A stretch of 64,000 nucleotides of DNA, from positions 62,001-126,000 of the forward strand of contig DUZS01000005.1 of NCBI GenBank assembly GCA_013349405.1, given 5' to 3'. The notes under the pieces are model-generated. The model was not told the DNA's origin, ran no database searches, and saw only the letters and a list, made by a program, of their open reading frames with translations. Made by a program: the position numbers and the translations under genes. Numbering within the stretch: position 1 is the first letter of the stretch; every line of letters starts with the position of its first letter. Below, one piece after another: positions 1 through 9,135 of this stretch. Source of the DNA: Desulfuromonadales bacterium. Lineage in GTDB: Bacteria; Desulfobacterota; Desulfuromonadia; Geobacterales; Pseudopelobacteraceae.

Positions 1-1796
1 CGGGCTATGCCGAGGGGAGCTGGATGGCCGGTCTCGAACGGCTTGTCTTTGGCTACGCACTGTCATCTGACGATAACGTACTGATTGACGGCATTTTGCC
101 GTTTGACAATATGGAGGGTGATGCCGCACCGGTACTGGGCCGGTTCGTCCAATGCGTCAGGGCGCTCCATGCTGCAGCTTCAGATCTCGGCACGCCCCGG
201 ACTCTGGCGGAGTGGCGGGAAACGCTCGGTGCACTACAAAAGAACTTCTTTACACCATCTCAAGCGGTTGTCCGGGAATACCATGCCATTGAAAAGGTGA
301 TCGACTCGCTCGGGAATATCGGAGAGCTCTCATCCTTCCCGCATGAAGTCGGCCTCGATGTCATGCGCCTCTGGCTCCGGAAACACCTGGACAGCGAAGG
401 GGCCGGAGTCGGTTTTCTTTCCGGCAAGGTGACATTCTGCGCCATGTTGCCGATGCGCAGCATACCGGTGAAGGTAGTGGCGCTTTTGGGTATGAATGAC
501 GGCTCGTTTCCCCGCCAAAGCCGCTCTCCCGGTTTTGATATTATCCCGGCAGAGCCGAGGCCGGGTGACCGGTCTTTGCGTGATGAGGACCGCTATCTCT
601 TCCTCGAGGCGCTGCTCTCGGCGCGCGAGCGCCTCTACGTAAGCTATACCGGCCTCAGCATCCGTGACAACAGCATCTTGCCGCCATCCGTCCTGATCAG
701 CGAACTGCTTGACTTCCTTGATTGCGGCTATACGCGGATTTGTACCGGTGATCCCCCGGGGGGGAGTGGAGAGTTTCACACAAGCCTTATGACTCTGCAC
801 CGGCTACAACCCTTCAGTCCGGCATATTTCAACGGCCGGGAACAGGGGTTATTCAGCTATTCTGCAGAAAATCTGCGTGCCGCCAGAGGGCTTCTCGCCG
901 CATCGAATGTCCGCCCGCGTTTTTTCAGTGAGCCGTTATCGCCCCCTGACGAACTGTTTCGTGAAGTGCGCATCGCTGATATAGTGAAATTTTATGAAAA
1001 TCCATCAGCCGCAATTTTGCGCCACCGGCTTGGCATAAAGCCGGAAGAGAAAATATCGCCACTCCAGGAACGTGAAATTTTTGAACTTGATAACCTTCAG
1101 GCATACAGCATCAAAAAAGAGCTGCTTGATCATGTCCTGGCCGGGAAAAATGTTTATGAACTCCGCCCGATAATCCGGGCCAGAGGTGCCCTGCCGCCGG
1201 CCGGCAGGGGTGACACCCTGTTTGACAAGCTCGCCACGGAAGCAACTGAATTTGCCCGGCAGGTGATGCAGGCAGTTGACGGGCAGCACTTTCTGCCGCC
1301 GCTGGATGTCGATCTGAATATAGGCGCATTCAGACTTTACGGGCGCATCGCTGCTATTCTGCCGCAACGGCTGCTGCATTATCGCAGCTCAAAGCTTGCG
1401 GCAAAAGATCAGGTGAAATTGTGGCTTGAGCACCTCATCGTCAATTTCGTTGCTGACGAAACCTATCCAAAACAGAGCACGTTGATCATGCTGAACGGGA
1501 GTGTCGACCTATTGCCGGTGGCTGACAGCAAGACGCACCTCGAACGGCTGTTACAACGCTACTGGCAGGGACTGACAAAGCCGCTGCACTTTTTCCCCCG
1601 CTCTTCTCTTGCCTACGCAGAAAAAGGGAAAATATCCGCTGCCGAAGCGCAATGGAACAACGATAACTATCCTGAATGCGCCGACCCGGCCTACCAGCTC
1701 TGTTTTGGAGAAGAATCGCCACTCGACGGGGAATTTGAGGCTGTCTCGTCAGATGTCTTTACCGCGTATCTTGACTCTATAAAGGAGCACCCGTGA
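1..1796 (+). CDS. recC: RecC, C-terminal part (partial at window start)
   Basis: This is the C-terminal ~598 residues of the RecC subunit of exonuclease V, the RecBCD helicase-nuclease that resects double-strand breaks and recognises Chi. The frame is open from base 3, so the true start lies upstream; the first in-window ATG at 24 is internal. Recognisable parts are the helicase-like segment around 'VVALLGMNDGSFPRQ' and the 'GDRSLRDEDRYLFLEALLSARERLYVSY' region (seen here as shorter motifs DRSLRDEDRYLF and ARERLYVSYTG), followed by the RecB-nuclease-like C-terminal domain, which lacks nuclease residues in RecC. Its stop overlaps the recB GTG start by four bases, so it is translationally coupled in a recC-recB-recD operon. 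Confidence 0.93.
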   Translation, partial: GYAEGSWMAGLERLVFGYALSSDDNVLIDGILPFDNMEGDAAPVLGRFVQCVRALHAAASDLGTPRTLAEWRETLGALQKNFFTPSQAVVREYHAIEKVIDSLGNIGELSSFPHEVGLDVMRLWLRKHLDSEGAGVGFLSGKVTFCAMLPMRSIPVKVVALLGMNDGSFPRQSRSPGFDIIPAEPRPGDRSLRDEDRYLFLEALLSARERLYVSYTGLSIRDNSILPPSVLISELLDFLDCGYTRICTGDPPGGSGEFHTSLMTLHRLQPFSPAYFNGREQGLFSYSAENLRAARGLLAASNVRPRFFSEPLSPPDELFREVRIADIVKFYENPSAAILRHRLGIKPEEKISPLQEREIFELDNLQAYSIKKELLDHVLAGKNVYELRPIIRARGALPPAGRGDTLFDKLATEATEFARQVMQAVDGQHFLPPLDVDLNIGAFRLYGRIAAILPQRLLHYRSSKLAAKDQVKLWLEHLIVNFVADETYPKQSTLIMLNGSVDLLPVADSKTHLERLLQRYWQGLTKPLHFFPRSSLAYAEKGKISAAEAQWNNDNYPECADPAYQLCFGEESPLDGEFEAVSSDVFTAYLDSIKEHP

Positions 1797-4700
1797 TACC
1801 GTTTGACAGTCTCGCCATTGACCCGACAGGCTGCAACCTGATTGAAGCAAGCGCCGGCACGGGAAAGACCTACGCTATCGCCTCTCTTTACGTGCGGCTC
1901 ATCATTGAAGATAAGCAGTGTAAACCGGAGAACATTCTTGTGGTAACGTTTACCGAGGCTGCCACAAAGGAGTTGCGTGACCGCATCCGGAAACGTCTGC
2001 GTGAAGCCCGTGATGCCGCAGGCGGGGAGGGCTCGCGTGACCCGTTCCTGACAGAATTGCTGTCGTCGGGCCACCCCGGATGCCCGGGGAGTGATGTGAT
2101 ACTCTCCCGCCTCGACCGGGCACTGCAGAGCTTTGATTGTGCCGCTATTTCGACCATTCACGGTTTCTGCAGCCAGGCGCTTCAGGAAAACGCCTTTGAA
2201 AGCGGCTCACTCTTTGATACCGAACTGGTTACGAACCAGAAACCGCTGATCAATCAGATTGTCGATGATTTCTGGCGTATCAGGTTCTTTGCCGCAGATG
2301 CCCCGCTTTTACCGTTAGCAGAAACAATGAAATGGTCTCCCGAAACTTTTGCCGCGTTTCTCAAGGGAAAGCTCACCAATCCGGCGCTCAAAATCGTCCC
2401 TGCATTTGCTCCCGTTGAAATAGATGCCATCAGGTGCGACTGCCGCACTGCCTATGACACCCTGTGCTCTTTATGGCTGAAGGAACGGCCTGAAATCGCG
2501 CAGATACTTCTGGAACACCCCGGCTTGAGTCGAAGCCAGAAGAACTACCAGCCGGTCGATGCTGTCCCGGAGTTGCTTGCAGGAATGGATTCCTTCATCC
2601 GTCAGGGTACCCCGTACGCGTTTTTTGCCGGTTCTCAGAAGCTGACGGCAAGCTACATGAATAAAAAGGATGTGCGCCTCAAAAAATGTGATCCGCCGGA
2701 GCATACCTTTTTTACTCTCTGGGATGAACTGGTTACCCTCGTCAGCAGGATGGCCGTCACCCTGTATGCCGAGCTGATTGAATTTGCCAAAAGCCGGTTG
2801 CCGGAACGGAAGAACGCTCTGAATGTCCGTTTTTTTGATGATCTGCTGGTTGATCTGCAGCGCGCCTTCACCGGTCAAAACGGAGCGGCAATGGCTGAAC
2901 GCATGCGTGGCAAGTATCGTGCGGCGCTGATTGACGAATTTCAGGACACTGATCAGATTCAGTATAAAATTTTTCGGGCTCTGTTTACAGAAGGCTCCGT
3001 GCCGCTCTTCCTCATTGGCGATCCGAAACAGGCGATCTACAGTTTCCGGGGTGCGGATATTTACGCATATCTTGAGGCTAAAGATGATGTCCCAAAGGAG
3101 CATCACCATACGATGACGCTGAACTGGCGCTCATCTGCGGGACTCGTTGAAGCGGTCAATCATCTTTTCAGCATGAACAGGGAGCATCCGTTCGTTTTAG
3201 ACGGGCTCTCCTATCCCGCAGTCAATGTTCCGGTAGCGGCTGCAGGAGAAGCACAGGAGCTGTTCGTTGCAGGCAGGGATGCCTCTCCTCTGCAGATCTG
3301 GTTTTTCTCCCGCGAGGGTTCTGAAGGGAAAGCCATTCCTCTCAAAAGAGCCCACCCGGCGATAGTACAAGCGGTGACAGACGAGATAGTCGTCCTGCTC
3401 AGGGACGCCTCTGAAGGGAAAACGGGTATCGGTACGGAACTGCACTCCAGGGCCGTTGTTCCTGGTGATATTGCCGTCATTGTGCGTGGTCACAAGCAGG
3501 CCGCGATGATCTACGATTCACTGCAACTGCGGGGGGTGCCCGCTGTCGTCAGGAGTGACCAGTGCATATTTCAGACTCCGGAGGCGCTTGAACTCCGCAC
3601 CATTCTCAATGCGGTAGCCGAACCGGGGCATGAAGCACGGGTGAGAGCTTCCCTGGCGACGTCTGTAATGGGAAGCGCTGCACACGAGATAGCACGGACC
3701 TTTGCTGCCGACGGTGAAGCGGAGTGGGAAAAACGACTCCATTCGTTCCGTGAGTATCATACCCTGTGGAAAAATTATGGGTTTATGACGATGTTCCGGG
3801 CTTTCCTGGAAAGTGAAGGCGTTCGCGCACGGTTGCTGTCACTGCCGGGGGGCGAACGGAGCATTACAAATCTGCTCCACTGCGGCGAACTGCTGCACGC
3901 TGAAGCATCGGCTTCGCATCTCGGTGTTGATGCGCTCTCTACCTGGTTCAGTGAGCAGATCACAACGCCGCCTGAAGGAGAAGAACATCAGATTCGCCTT
4001 GAGTCTGACGAGAAGGCGGTCAAGATTCTTACTATCCACGTCAGCAAGGGGCTTGAGTTTCCAATCGTCTTCTGTCCCTTCCTCTGGGGCGGAGTCTTTG
4101 ATGGCGGCGAGACAGCGGTGGCTCATGAAGGCTTCGAACTGGTGGCAGATTTTGGTTCCGACAACTTTGAACAGCATCGCAGGGCCGCTCTCGATGAAGG
4201 TCTGGCAGAGAATGTCCGGCTGCTGTATGTTGCACTGACCCGTGCCAAATACCGCTGTTATGTGTCGTGGGGGCGCTTCCGCCACACGGAAAGCTCTGCG
4301 CTTGCCTATCTGTTTCACGCTCCGGAAAAGACTCCAGATTCATCCCCCTATGAAAATCTGGTAAAGGCTATGGCAACGCTTGATGACGACGCCATGATTG
4401 AAAAAATTCGCTCGGTAACGTCTGAAGGCCGGATTAATCTGGTCGTAGACCCTGCTGACGGATGTGCCGCAGAGTTTACCCGCGGCAGTGATTGCGCTGC
4501 ACAGCTCACCTGTCGAACCATGACCGGAACCATAGCATCAGAGTGGCGGGTAGCAAGCTTTTCATCCCTGGTTGACGGACATGAAACACCTCCGGAATTT
4601 CCTGATCACGACCATTGCGAAGAGATTGAGCAGAGCAAATCCGATGAAGCCCCATCTGGAAACTCATTTTTTGCCTTCCCGAAAGGGGCTGATCCGGGAA

Positions 4701-5407
4701 CATTTCTTCATTCGATCTTTGAAGAAGTCGATTTTACGTCGGTCAGTGACGCAGCGCTGGCTGAACTGGTTGCGAAGGCGATGAAGAGATCCCCCACATA
4801 TGAAAAACAGAGTGCCACCGTTCAGGCGATGCTCACTACGGTCCTCAATGCCGAACTGCCGGGCGGTCTTCGACTGTCAGCGCTGCAGCCGGGCAGTTGG
4901 GTGCAGGAGATGGAATTTTACTTTCCGCTCAAGTCAATTGAGCCGAAGCTGCTGGTGAACTTTTTCAAGGAGCATGGCATTACAGCTCCGGTAGATCTTG
5001 AGCGGATGGCGGAAAGTCTCAATTTCCAGAACGTCAGGGGGATGCTGCTCGGTTTCATCGACCTGCTCTTTTGCCACGAGGGGCGATACTACATTCTTGA
5101 CTGGAAATCCAATTTTCTTGGCAATCAACCGGAAAACTACACACCTGCCAACCTGGCCCGCGATATGGAGCGCAAGCTGTACCCGCTCCAGTACCTCATC
5201 TATACCGTGGCGGTACACCGCTATCTTGAGAGGCGCATTCCCGATTACCGCTATGAAACCCACTTCGGCGGAGCGATTTACCTCTACCTGCGCGGCATCG
5301 ACAACGCACATCCCCGTAACGGTATCTATTTCGACAAACCTGACGCCGGCCTTGTCCGGGGACTGACGCAGTGTCTCATCGCTATCGAGGAGGTCCACCA
5401 TGCGTGA
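1793..5407 (+). CDS. recB: RecB, exonuclease V beta subunit (helicase/nuclease)
   Basis: SF1A 3'-5' helicase with a C-terminal nuclease domain, 1204 aa, close to the usual ~1180. The Walker A motif ASAGTGKT lies at residues 19-26, the Walker B-like LIDEFQDTD near 380, and the helicase motif 'VSKGLEFP' near 755. The C-terminal nuclease is intact: GFIDLLF near 1085 and the ILDWKSN catalytic motif near 1100. The start is GTG at 1793 with AAAGGAG seven bases upstream, inside the end of recC (GTGA overlap). The end overlaps recD by eight bases. The catalytic residues I can see suggest a working enzyme. Confidence 0.96.
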   Translation: MIPFDSLAIDPTGCNLIEASAGTGKTYAIASLYVRLIIEDKQCKPENILVVTFTEAATKELRDRIRKRLREARDAAGGEGSRDPFLTELLSSGHPGCPGSDVILSRLDRALQSFDCAAISTIHGFCSQALQENAFESGSLFDTELVTNQKPLINQIVDDFWRIRFFAADAPLLPLAETMKWSPETFAAFLKGKLTNPALKIVPAFAPVEIDAIRCDCRTAYDTLCSLWLKERPEIAQILLEHPGLSRSQKNYQPVDAVPELLAGMDSFIRQGTPYAFFAGSQKLTASYMNKKDVRLKKCDPPEHTFFTLWDELVTLVSRMAVTLYAELIEFAKSRLPERKNALNVRFFDDLLVDLQRAFTGQNGAAMAERMRGKYRAALIDEFQDTDQIQYKIFRALFTEGSVPLFLIGDPKQAIYSFRGADIYAYLEAKDDVPKEHHHTMTLNWRSSAGLVEAVNHLFSMNREHPFVLDGLSYPAVNVPVAAAGEAQELFVAGRDASPLQIWFFSREGSEGKAIPLKRAHPAIVQAVTDEIVVLLRDASEGKTGIGTELHSRAVVPGDIAVIVRGHKQAAMIYDSLQLRGVPAVVRSDQCIFQTPEALELRTILNAVAEPGHEARVRASLATSVMGSAAHEIARTFAADGEAEWEKRLHSFREYHTLWKNYGFMTMFRAFLESEGVRARLLSLPGGERSITNLLHCGELLHAEASASHLGVDALSTWFSEQITTPPEGEEHQIRLESDEKAVKILTIHVSKGLEFPIVFCPFLWGGVFDGGETAVAHEGFELVADFGSDNFEQHRRAALDEGLAENVRLLYVALTRAKYRCYVSWGRFRHTESSALAYLFHAPEKTPDSSPYENLVKAMATLDDDAMIEKIRSVTSEGRINLVVDPADGCAAEFTRGSDCAAQLTCRTMTGTIASEWRVASFSSLVDGHETPPEFPDHDHCEEIEQSKSDEAPSGNSFFAFPKGADPGTFLHSIFEEVDFTSVSDAALAELVAKAMKRSPTYEKQSATVQAMLTTVLNAELPGGLRLSALQPGSWVQEMEFYFPLKSIEPKLLVNFFKEHGITAPVDLERMAESLNFQNVRGMLLGFIDLLFCHEGRYYILDWKSNFLGNQPENYTPANLARDMERKLYPLQYLIYTVAVHRYLERRIPDYRYETHFGGAIYLYLRGIDNAHPRNGIYFDKPDAGLVRGLTQCLIAIEEVHHA

Positions 5408-7199
5408 GGATGTGCAGTTCAGGGCGATCGACATCGTATTCGCCGATTTTCTCTGCTCCAGGGAAGGCGGGAATACCGGCGTTCTCCGCACGGCGGCAGC
5501 GTGTGCCAGTTTCGCTGTCGGGCAGGGCAATATCTGTGTTGATCTTGCCGATCTCTTTGACAGGGACGAAGTTGCTGCTGCCGCCGACCGTTTGCGCTGC
5601 TCGAAGATGGTCGGCAAACCGGGTGAATATCGTCCGCTTGTCCTCGATGAGGCGAATCGGCTCTATCTGCACCGCTACTGGAAGTATGAGAGCGACCTGG
5701 CGAAGGCCCTGATCTCCATGGCAGCAGATCAGCCTGACGTTGATACGGAGCTTCTCAAAGATGGCCTCTTCCGGCTGTTCCCGCCAACGGCTGAAAGTCC
5801 CGATTGGCAGAAAACCGCTGCCGCCGCAGCCGTTAGAAACCGTTTCTGCGTGATTTCCGGGGGCCCCGGCACCGGAAAAACCACAACAGTGGTAAAGATT
5901 ATCGCGCTGTTGCTGGAACAGGCGAAAGGAAGCCGGATGCGGATCGGTCTGGCCGCTCCAACCGGTAAAGCTGCTGCCCGGCTGAAGGAGTCGATATACA
6001 GGGCCGGTAAAGAACTTGAAACACGAACCACGGTTGCGGAGAATATTCCTGCAGACGTTGCCACCATCCAGCGCCTGCTCGGAGTGATTCCCGACTCGTG
6101 CCGCTTCAGGCACAATGCCGGCAACCCGCTCCCTTTTGAAGCGCTTGTTGTCGATGAAGCGTCCATGGTCCCGCTCGGCTTGATGACCAAACTGGTGGAG
6201 GCACTTGCGCCCGGCTCCCGCCTCATTCTGCTTGGCGACCGCGATCAGCTGGCATCCGTTGAAGCGGGAGCGGTTCTTGGTGATATCTGCAACACCGGTC
6301 ACCGTTTCGGATTCTCGCCGGAGTTTCAGGCGTTTATTGCTGAAGCAACCGGCTGTTCCGTCCCCGAACGCTGCGCAGGAGATAGCGCCGCCCCCCTTGC
6401 CGACTCAGTTGTGGTCCTGCAGAAAAATTACCGTTTTGACGAAGAGAGCGGCATCGGCCTGGTCAGCACGGCGATCAATAGTGGCACTGTCGCGACTCTG
6501 CTTGGCCGAATGAAGGATGGCACAACGGGCGGGCTGATACTTCGCGCAACGCCTCCCCCGGATTTATTGCAGAAAAAACTGGCTCATGCGGTTGTTGCGG
6601 GATTTTCCGATTATCTGCGCCAGGAGAGCCCTGATGATGTCCTGCGTACCTTTGACCGGTTCAGGGTGTTGTGCGCATTACGGCAAGGGCTCTATGGTGT
6701 AGAGGGGATAAATAATATCATTGAAACCTGCCTTGCTGATGAAGGCATTATCAAAACGGACAAACAGTGGTATCACGGGCGTCCGGTTATGGTGACAGTT
6801 AACGATTACAGCCTCAAGCTGTTCAACGGTGATATAGGTATTACCCTTAACGACCCGGAAAGTGATATTGGATTGTCGGTTTATTTTCCCTCGCTTAACG
6901 GACAGAGCCGCACCTATTCCCCCTACCGTCTGCCGGCACATGAAACCGTTTTTGCCATGACAATTCATAAGAGTCAGGGGTCTGAATTTGAGAGAGTCTT
7001 ATTGGTCATACCGCCTTTCAGCCATCAGATTCTGACCCGGGAAATTTTGTACACCGGACTTACCCGTGCGCGTGCTTCAGTTGAGTTGTGGTGTTCAGAC
7101 GAAATTTTTACCGCAGCGTGCGGCAGAAGAGTTGAAAGGCGTTCCGGGTTGCGTCAGGCATTGTGGGAAGGTTTTGAACGAGTCAGCATACTCTCCTAA
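5400..7199 (+). CDS. recD: RecD, exonuclease V alpha subunit (helicase)
   Basis: SF1B 5'-3' helicase of RecBCD, 599 aa, as expected for the family. Walker A GGPGTGKTTT is at about residues 154-163, Walker B is VVDEASMVPL, motif III is LGDRDQLASVEAGAVLGD, and the C-terminal motifs are TIHKSQGSEF and LYTGLTRAR. ATG at 5400 lies inside the recB end, so all three rec genes are translationally coupled. A structured intergenic region with a terminator follows. Confidence 0.96.
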   Translation: MREDVQFRAIDIVFADFLCSREGGNTGVLRTAAACASFAVGQGNICVDLADLFDRDEVAAAADRLRCSKMVGKPGEYRPLVLDEANRLYLHRYWKYESDLAKALISMAADQPDVDTELLKDGLFRLFPPTAESPDWQKTAAAAAVRNRFCVISGGPGTGKTTTVVKIIALLLEQAKGSRMRIGLAAPTGKAAARLKESIYRAGKELETRTTVAENIPADVATIQRLLGVIPDSCRFRHNAGNPLPFEALVVDEASMVPLGLMTKLVEALAPGSRLILLGDRDQLASVEAGAVLGDICNTGHRFGFSPEFQAFIAEATGCSVPERCAGDSAAPLADSVVVLQKNYRFDEESGIGLVSTAINSGTVATLLGRMKDGTTGGLILRATPPPDLLQKKLAHAVVAGFSDYLRQESPDDVLRTFDRFRVLCALRQGLYGVEGINNIIETCLADEGIIKTDKQWYHGRPVMVTVNDYSLKLFNGDIGITLNDPESDIGLSVYFPSLNGQSRTYSPYRLPAHETVFAMTIHKSQGSEFERVLLVIPPFSHQILTREILYTGLTRARASVELWCSDEIFTAACGRRVERRSGLRQALWEGFERVSILS

Positions 7200-7277
7200 A
7201 AAAATAAATAATAGACTGTTTTTTTTATTTTCCGGTGATATATTGTATCCAGATGGAAAGCAGTAGAGACCAGTAAA

Positions 7278-7440
7278 AAGGAGGGCTTACTATCTATGAC
7301 TGAGACTCCACCAGAGAATTACCCGACATAGGCATCAGGACAGTTCCGATTGAAATAATGGATCGGATTAAAACCTAAAAGGTAATCAAAAGTATGACAG
7401 AAAAGTGAAGCCCACCGAGTGATATGGTGGGCTTTTTATT
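7278..7440 (+). other. Candidate leader peptide / small RNA with terminator downstream of recD
   Basis: The 348 bp after recD hold no conventional gene but are structured. AAGGAGGG (7278-7285) precedes an ATG at 7296 that opens an 11-codon frame, MTETPPENYPT, ending at 7331. A perfect 6 bp hairpin, TCCGAT/ATCGGA (7345-7350 with 7362-7367), follows, and then a strong terminator at 7410. I do not recognise an Rfam class by eye. It may be a small RNA, the leader of a lost gene, or simply the recD 3' UTR. Confidence 0.35.
7410..7440 (+). terminator. Rho-independent terminator downstream of recCBD
   Basis: GCCCACC (7410-7416) pairs perfectly with GGTGGGC (7426-7432) across a nine-base loop, followed by TTTTTATTTT. 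It would end the recCBD transcript or the short RNA candidate just upstream. Confidence 0.85.
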
Positions 7441-7455
7441 TTGAGAAGAAATCGC

Positions 7456-7546
7456 CTTAGCCTCGCGAAAAGACCTCGATTTTAAAGCGTTAAGACTGAA
7501 GATTTTGGTTTTAAATCGTTAAGTATTCGTAAGCTGAAAAAAGGTT
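7456..7546. repeat. Interspersed palindromic repeat, copy 1
   Basis: One of three diverged copies of a ~90-100 bp element (others at 9046 and 16811). The shared blocks are TTAGCCTCGCGAAAAG, CCTCGATT(T/C)TAAAGCGTTAAG, GGTTTTAAATCGT and AAGCTGAAAAA. The outer arms are inverted, and so are the inner CGATTTTAAA / TTTAAATCG arms. This copy lies between the convergent recD and DUF2062 genes. Confidence 0.8.
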
Positions 7547-7547
7547 T

Positions 7548-8030
7548 CTATTCCAACTCCTCCCCGACGACCTCCATCTCCCGCGCAATCTCCTTCAGAG
7601 CGGCATCTTTGCGCCTGAAAAACGTCACCAGCCAATAACAGATAAAATATGACGCACATGCCGCAATAAAGCCGATTATGGAACTTCCCAGCAGAATTGA
7701 CGTGGCATACGGTTGGAGAGTGTGCCAGTCAAGATTAGTGAAGCTGAGTGCCTTGGCCGGTTTACCGCGCAGAAACCGTCCCAGGTTGTAACTGGCCACC
7801 AGAACCGGCACTATTGTCAGCGGCGTATTGATCCAGGCACCGGTAATGCAGGCTACTTTGTTGAGACGGAAGATGAAAGCCAACGCAATGGCCATGGGTG
7901 TGTGTATGCCGAAGAAGGGGGTGAAGCTGACAAAAACTCCTACGGCAAAACCAGTGGAAATGTGACCGGGGTGAGCGTCCAGGGAAAGTATTTTTTTGAA
8001 TTGTTGCTTGACTGTTTCGATCGATATCAT
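7548..8030 (-). CDS. DUF2062 membrane protein
   Basis: A 160 aa protein of the DUF2062 family, small inner-membrane proteins of unknown function. The family signature GHISTGFAVGVFVSFTPFFGIHT sits at residues 22-44 (key residues G-x-S-x-x-F-A-G-x-F and P-x-x-G-x-H). It is followed by hydrophobic stretches around 46-60, 68-90 and 112-135 that are likely membrane segments, and by a charged C-terminus. It is divergent from the MTA phosphorylase gene and convergent with recD, separated from recD by repeat copy 1. I can say nothing about its substrate. Confidence 0.8.
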   Translation of the reverse strand: MISIETVKQQFKKILSLDAHPGHISTGFAVGVFVSFTPFFGIHTPMAIALAFIFRLNKVACITGAWINTPLTIVPVLVASYNLGRFLRGKPAKALSFTNLDWHTLQPYATSILLGSSIIGFIAACASYFICYWLVTFFRRKDAALKEIAREMEVVGEELE

Positions 8031-8090
8031 AGCGTCCCCGGTTGCCGGTCACTCTACGATTTTGTCGTCTGTTTTGTCAATTTAATAGAC

Positions 8091-8119
8091 TTCACGATTG
8101 CGCATATCTCTGCTATAAA
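8091..8119 (+). promoter_or_regulatory. Probable sigma-70 promoter for the MTA phosphorylase gene
   Basis: TTCACG (8091-8096, four of six matches to the -35 consensus), a 17 bp spacer, and TATAAA (8114-8119). It lies 39 bp upstream of the preferred ATG at 8158, in the divergent region with the DUF2062 gene. Confidence 0.5.
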
Positions 8120-8157
8120 GCGGGTGGAGTGAATTGCATACGAAAGGAATTGATACC

Positions 8158-9021
8158 ATGAGCGACACAACTATCGGCGTGATCGGCGGCAGCGGACTGT
8201 ATGATATGGAAGGATTGGAGCAGGTGGAGCGGATACGGGTTGAAACCCCTTTTGGCGATCCGTCTGACGAATATGTCACCGGAAGGCTGAACGGAGTAAA
8301 GATGGTGTTTCTTCCCCGTCATGGGCGGGGGCACCGCCTGCTCCCCTCTGAAGTCAATTATCGCGCCAACATCTACGGTATGAAGTCACTCGGTGTGGAA
8401 CGTATTATCTCCGTGTCGGCGGTAGGAAGCCTGAAAGATGGCATCGCACCGGGGCATATCGTCATTCCGGATCAGTTTTACGATCGAACCAAAGGCGTCA
8501 GGAAAGATACATTTTTCGGTGACGGTATTGTCGCCCACGCCGGTTTTGCCGATCCGGTCTGCGGAGATCTTTCTCAGACTCTCTACAGCGCGGCGCACAA
8601 AGCCGGAGCAACTGTTCACAAAGGGGGCACTTACATCTGTATGGAGGGGCCGGCATTTTCGACTCGCGCCGAATCATTGTCCTATCTGGCACTCGGGGCT
8701 TCCGTTATCGGCATGACCAATCTGACTGAAGCAAAACTGGCTCGCGAAGCCGAAATCTGCTACGGCATTATTGCACTTTCAACAGATTACGACTGCTGGC
8801 ACGACTCGCATGAGGATGTTACGGTAGAAGCAATTATAAAAATCATCCACCAGAATGTGGCCATGGCGAAAAATATTATCCGTCACGCCGTAGCGGAAAT
8901 CGGCAGCGAGCGTCCCTGCACCTGCGGCAGTGCCATGCAGTATGCTGTTATTACCGACCGTTCCGTTATTCCCGAAGCGACCAGGCAGAAATTGGCACCG
9001 CTTGTCGGCAGGTATCTGTAG
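8158..9021 (+). CDS. mtnP: S-methyl-5'-thioadenosine phosphorylase family protein
   Basis: Purine-nucleoside-phosphorylase-fold enzyme that cleaves S-methyl-5'-thioadenosine (or the thioinosine form) with phosphate in methionine salvage. The N-terminus is IGVIGGSGLYDM, with the phosphate-binding region LPRHGRGHRLLPSEVNYRAN, the nucleoside-binding GPAFSTRAES, the MTNLTEAKLAREAEICY stretch and STDYDCW near the C-terminus. This last motif is typical of MTAP rather than ordinary PNP. I choose ATG 8158 (AAAGGA at 8142) over an in-frame TTG at 8134, giving 287 aa. Adenosine versus inosine preference cannot be read from sequence. Confidence 0.9.
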   Translation: MSDTTIGVIGGSGLYDMEGLEQVERIRVETPFGDPSDEYVTGRLNGVKMVFLPRHGRGHRLLPSEVNYRANIYGMKSLGVERIISVSAVGSLKDGIAPGHIVIPDQFYDRTKGVRKDTFFGDGIVAHAGFADPVCGDLSQTLYSAAHKAGATVHKGGTYICMEGPAFSTRAESLSYLALGASVIGMTNLTEAKLAREAEICYGIIALSTDYDCWHDSHEDVTVEAIIKIIHQNVAMAKNIIRHAVAEIGSERPCTCGSAMQYAVITDRSVIPEATRQKLAPLVGRYL

Positions 9022-9045
9022 ACCGATAATGGAGCGCCAACCATG

Positions 9046-9135
9046 TAGCCTCACGAAAAGGCCTCGATTTTAAGGCATTAAGACAGAAGATCCTGGTGTT
9101 AAATCGTGAAGTGATCGTGAGGCTGAAAAAGGTTT
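9046..9135. repeat. Interspersed palindromic repeat, copy 2
   Basis: This is the most symmetrical copy: AGCCTCACGA (9047-9056) and TCGTGAGGCT (9115-9124) are perfect inverted repeats, with inner arms GATTTTAA / TTAAATC. It lies between the convergent MTA phosphorylase and GGDEF-EAL genes, as the other two copies do between their neighbours. Confidence 0.8.

Noticed and set aside
5382-6302. 306-codon frame opposite recD
   Set aside because: Shadow of recD; the recD frame has all helicase motifs.
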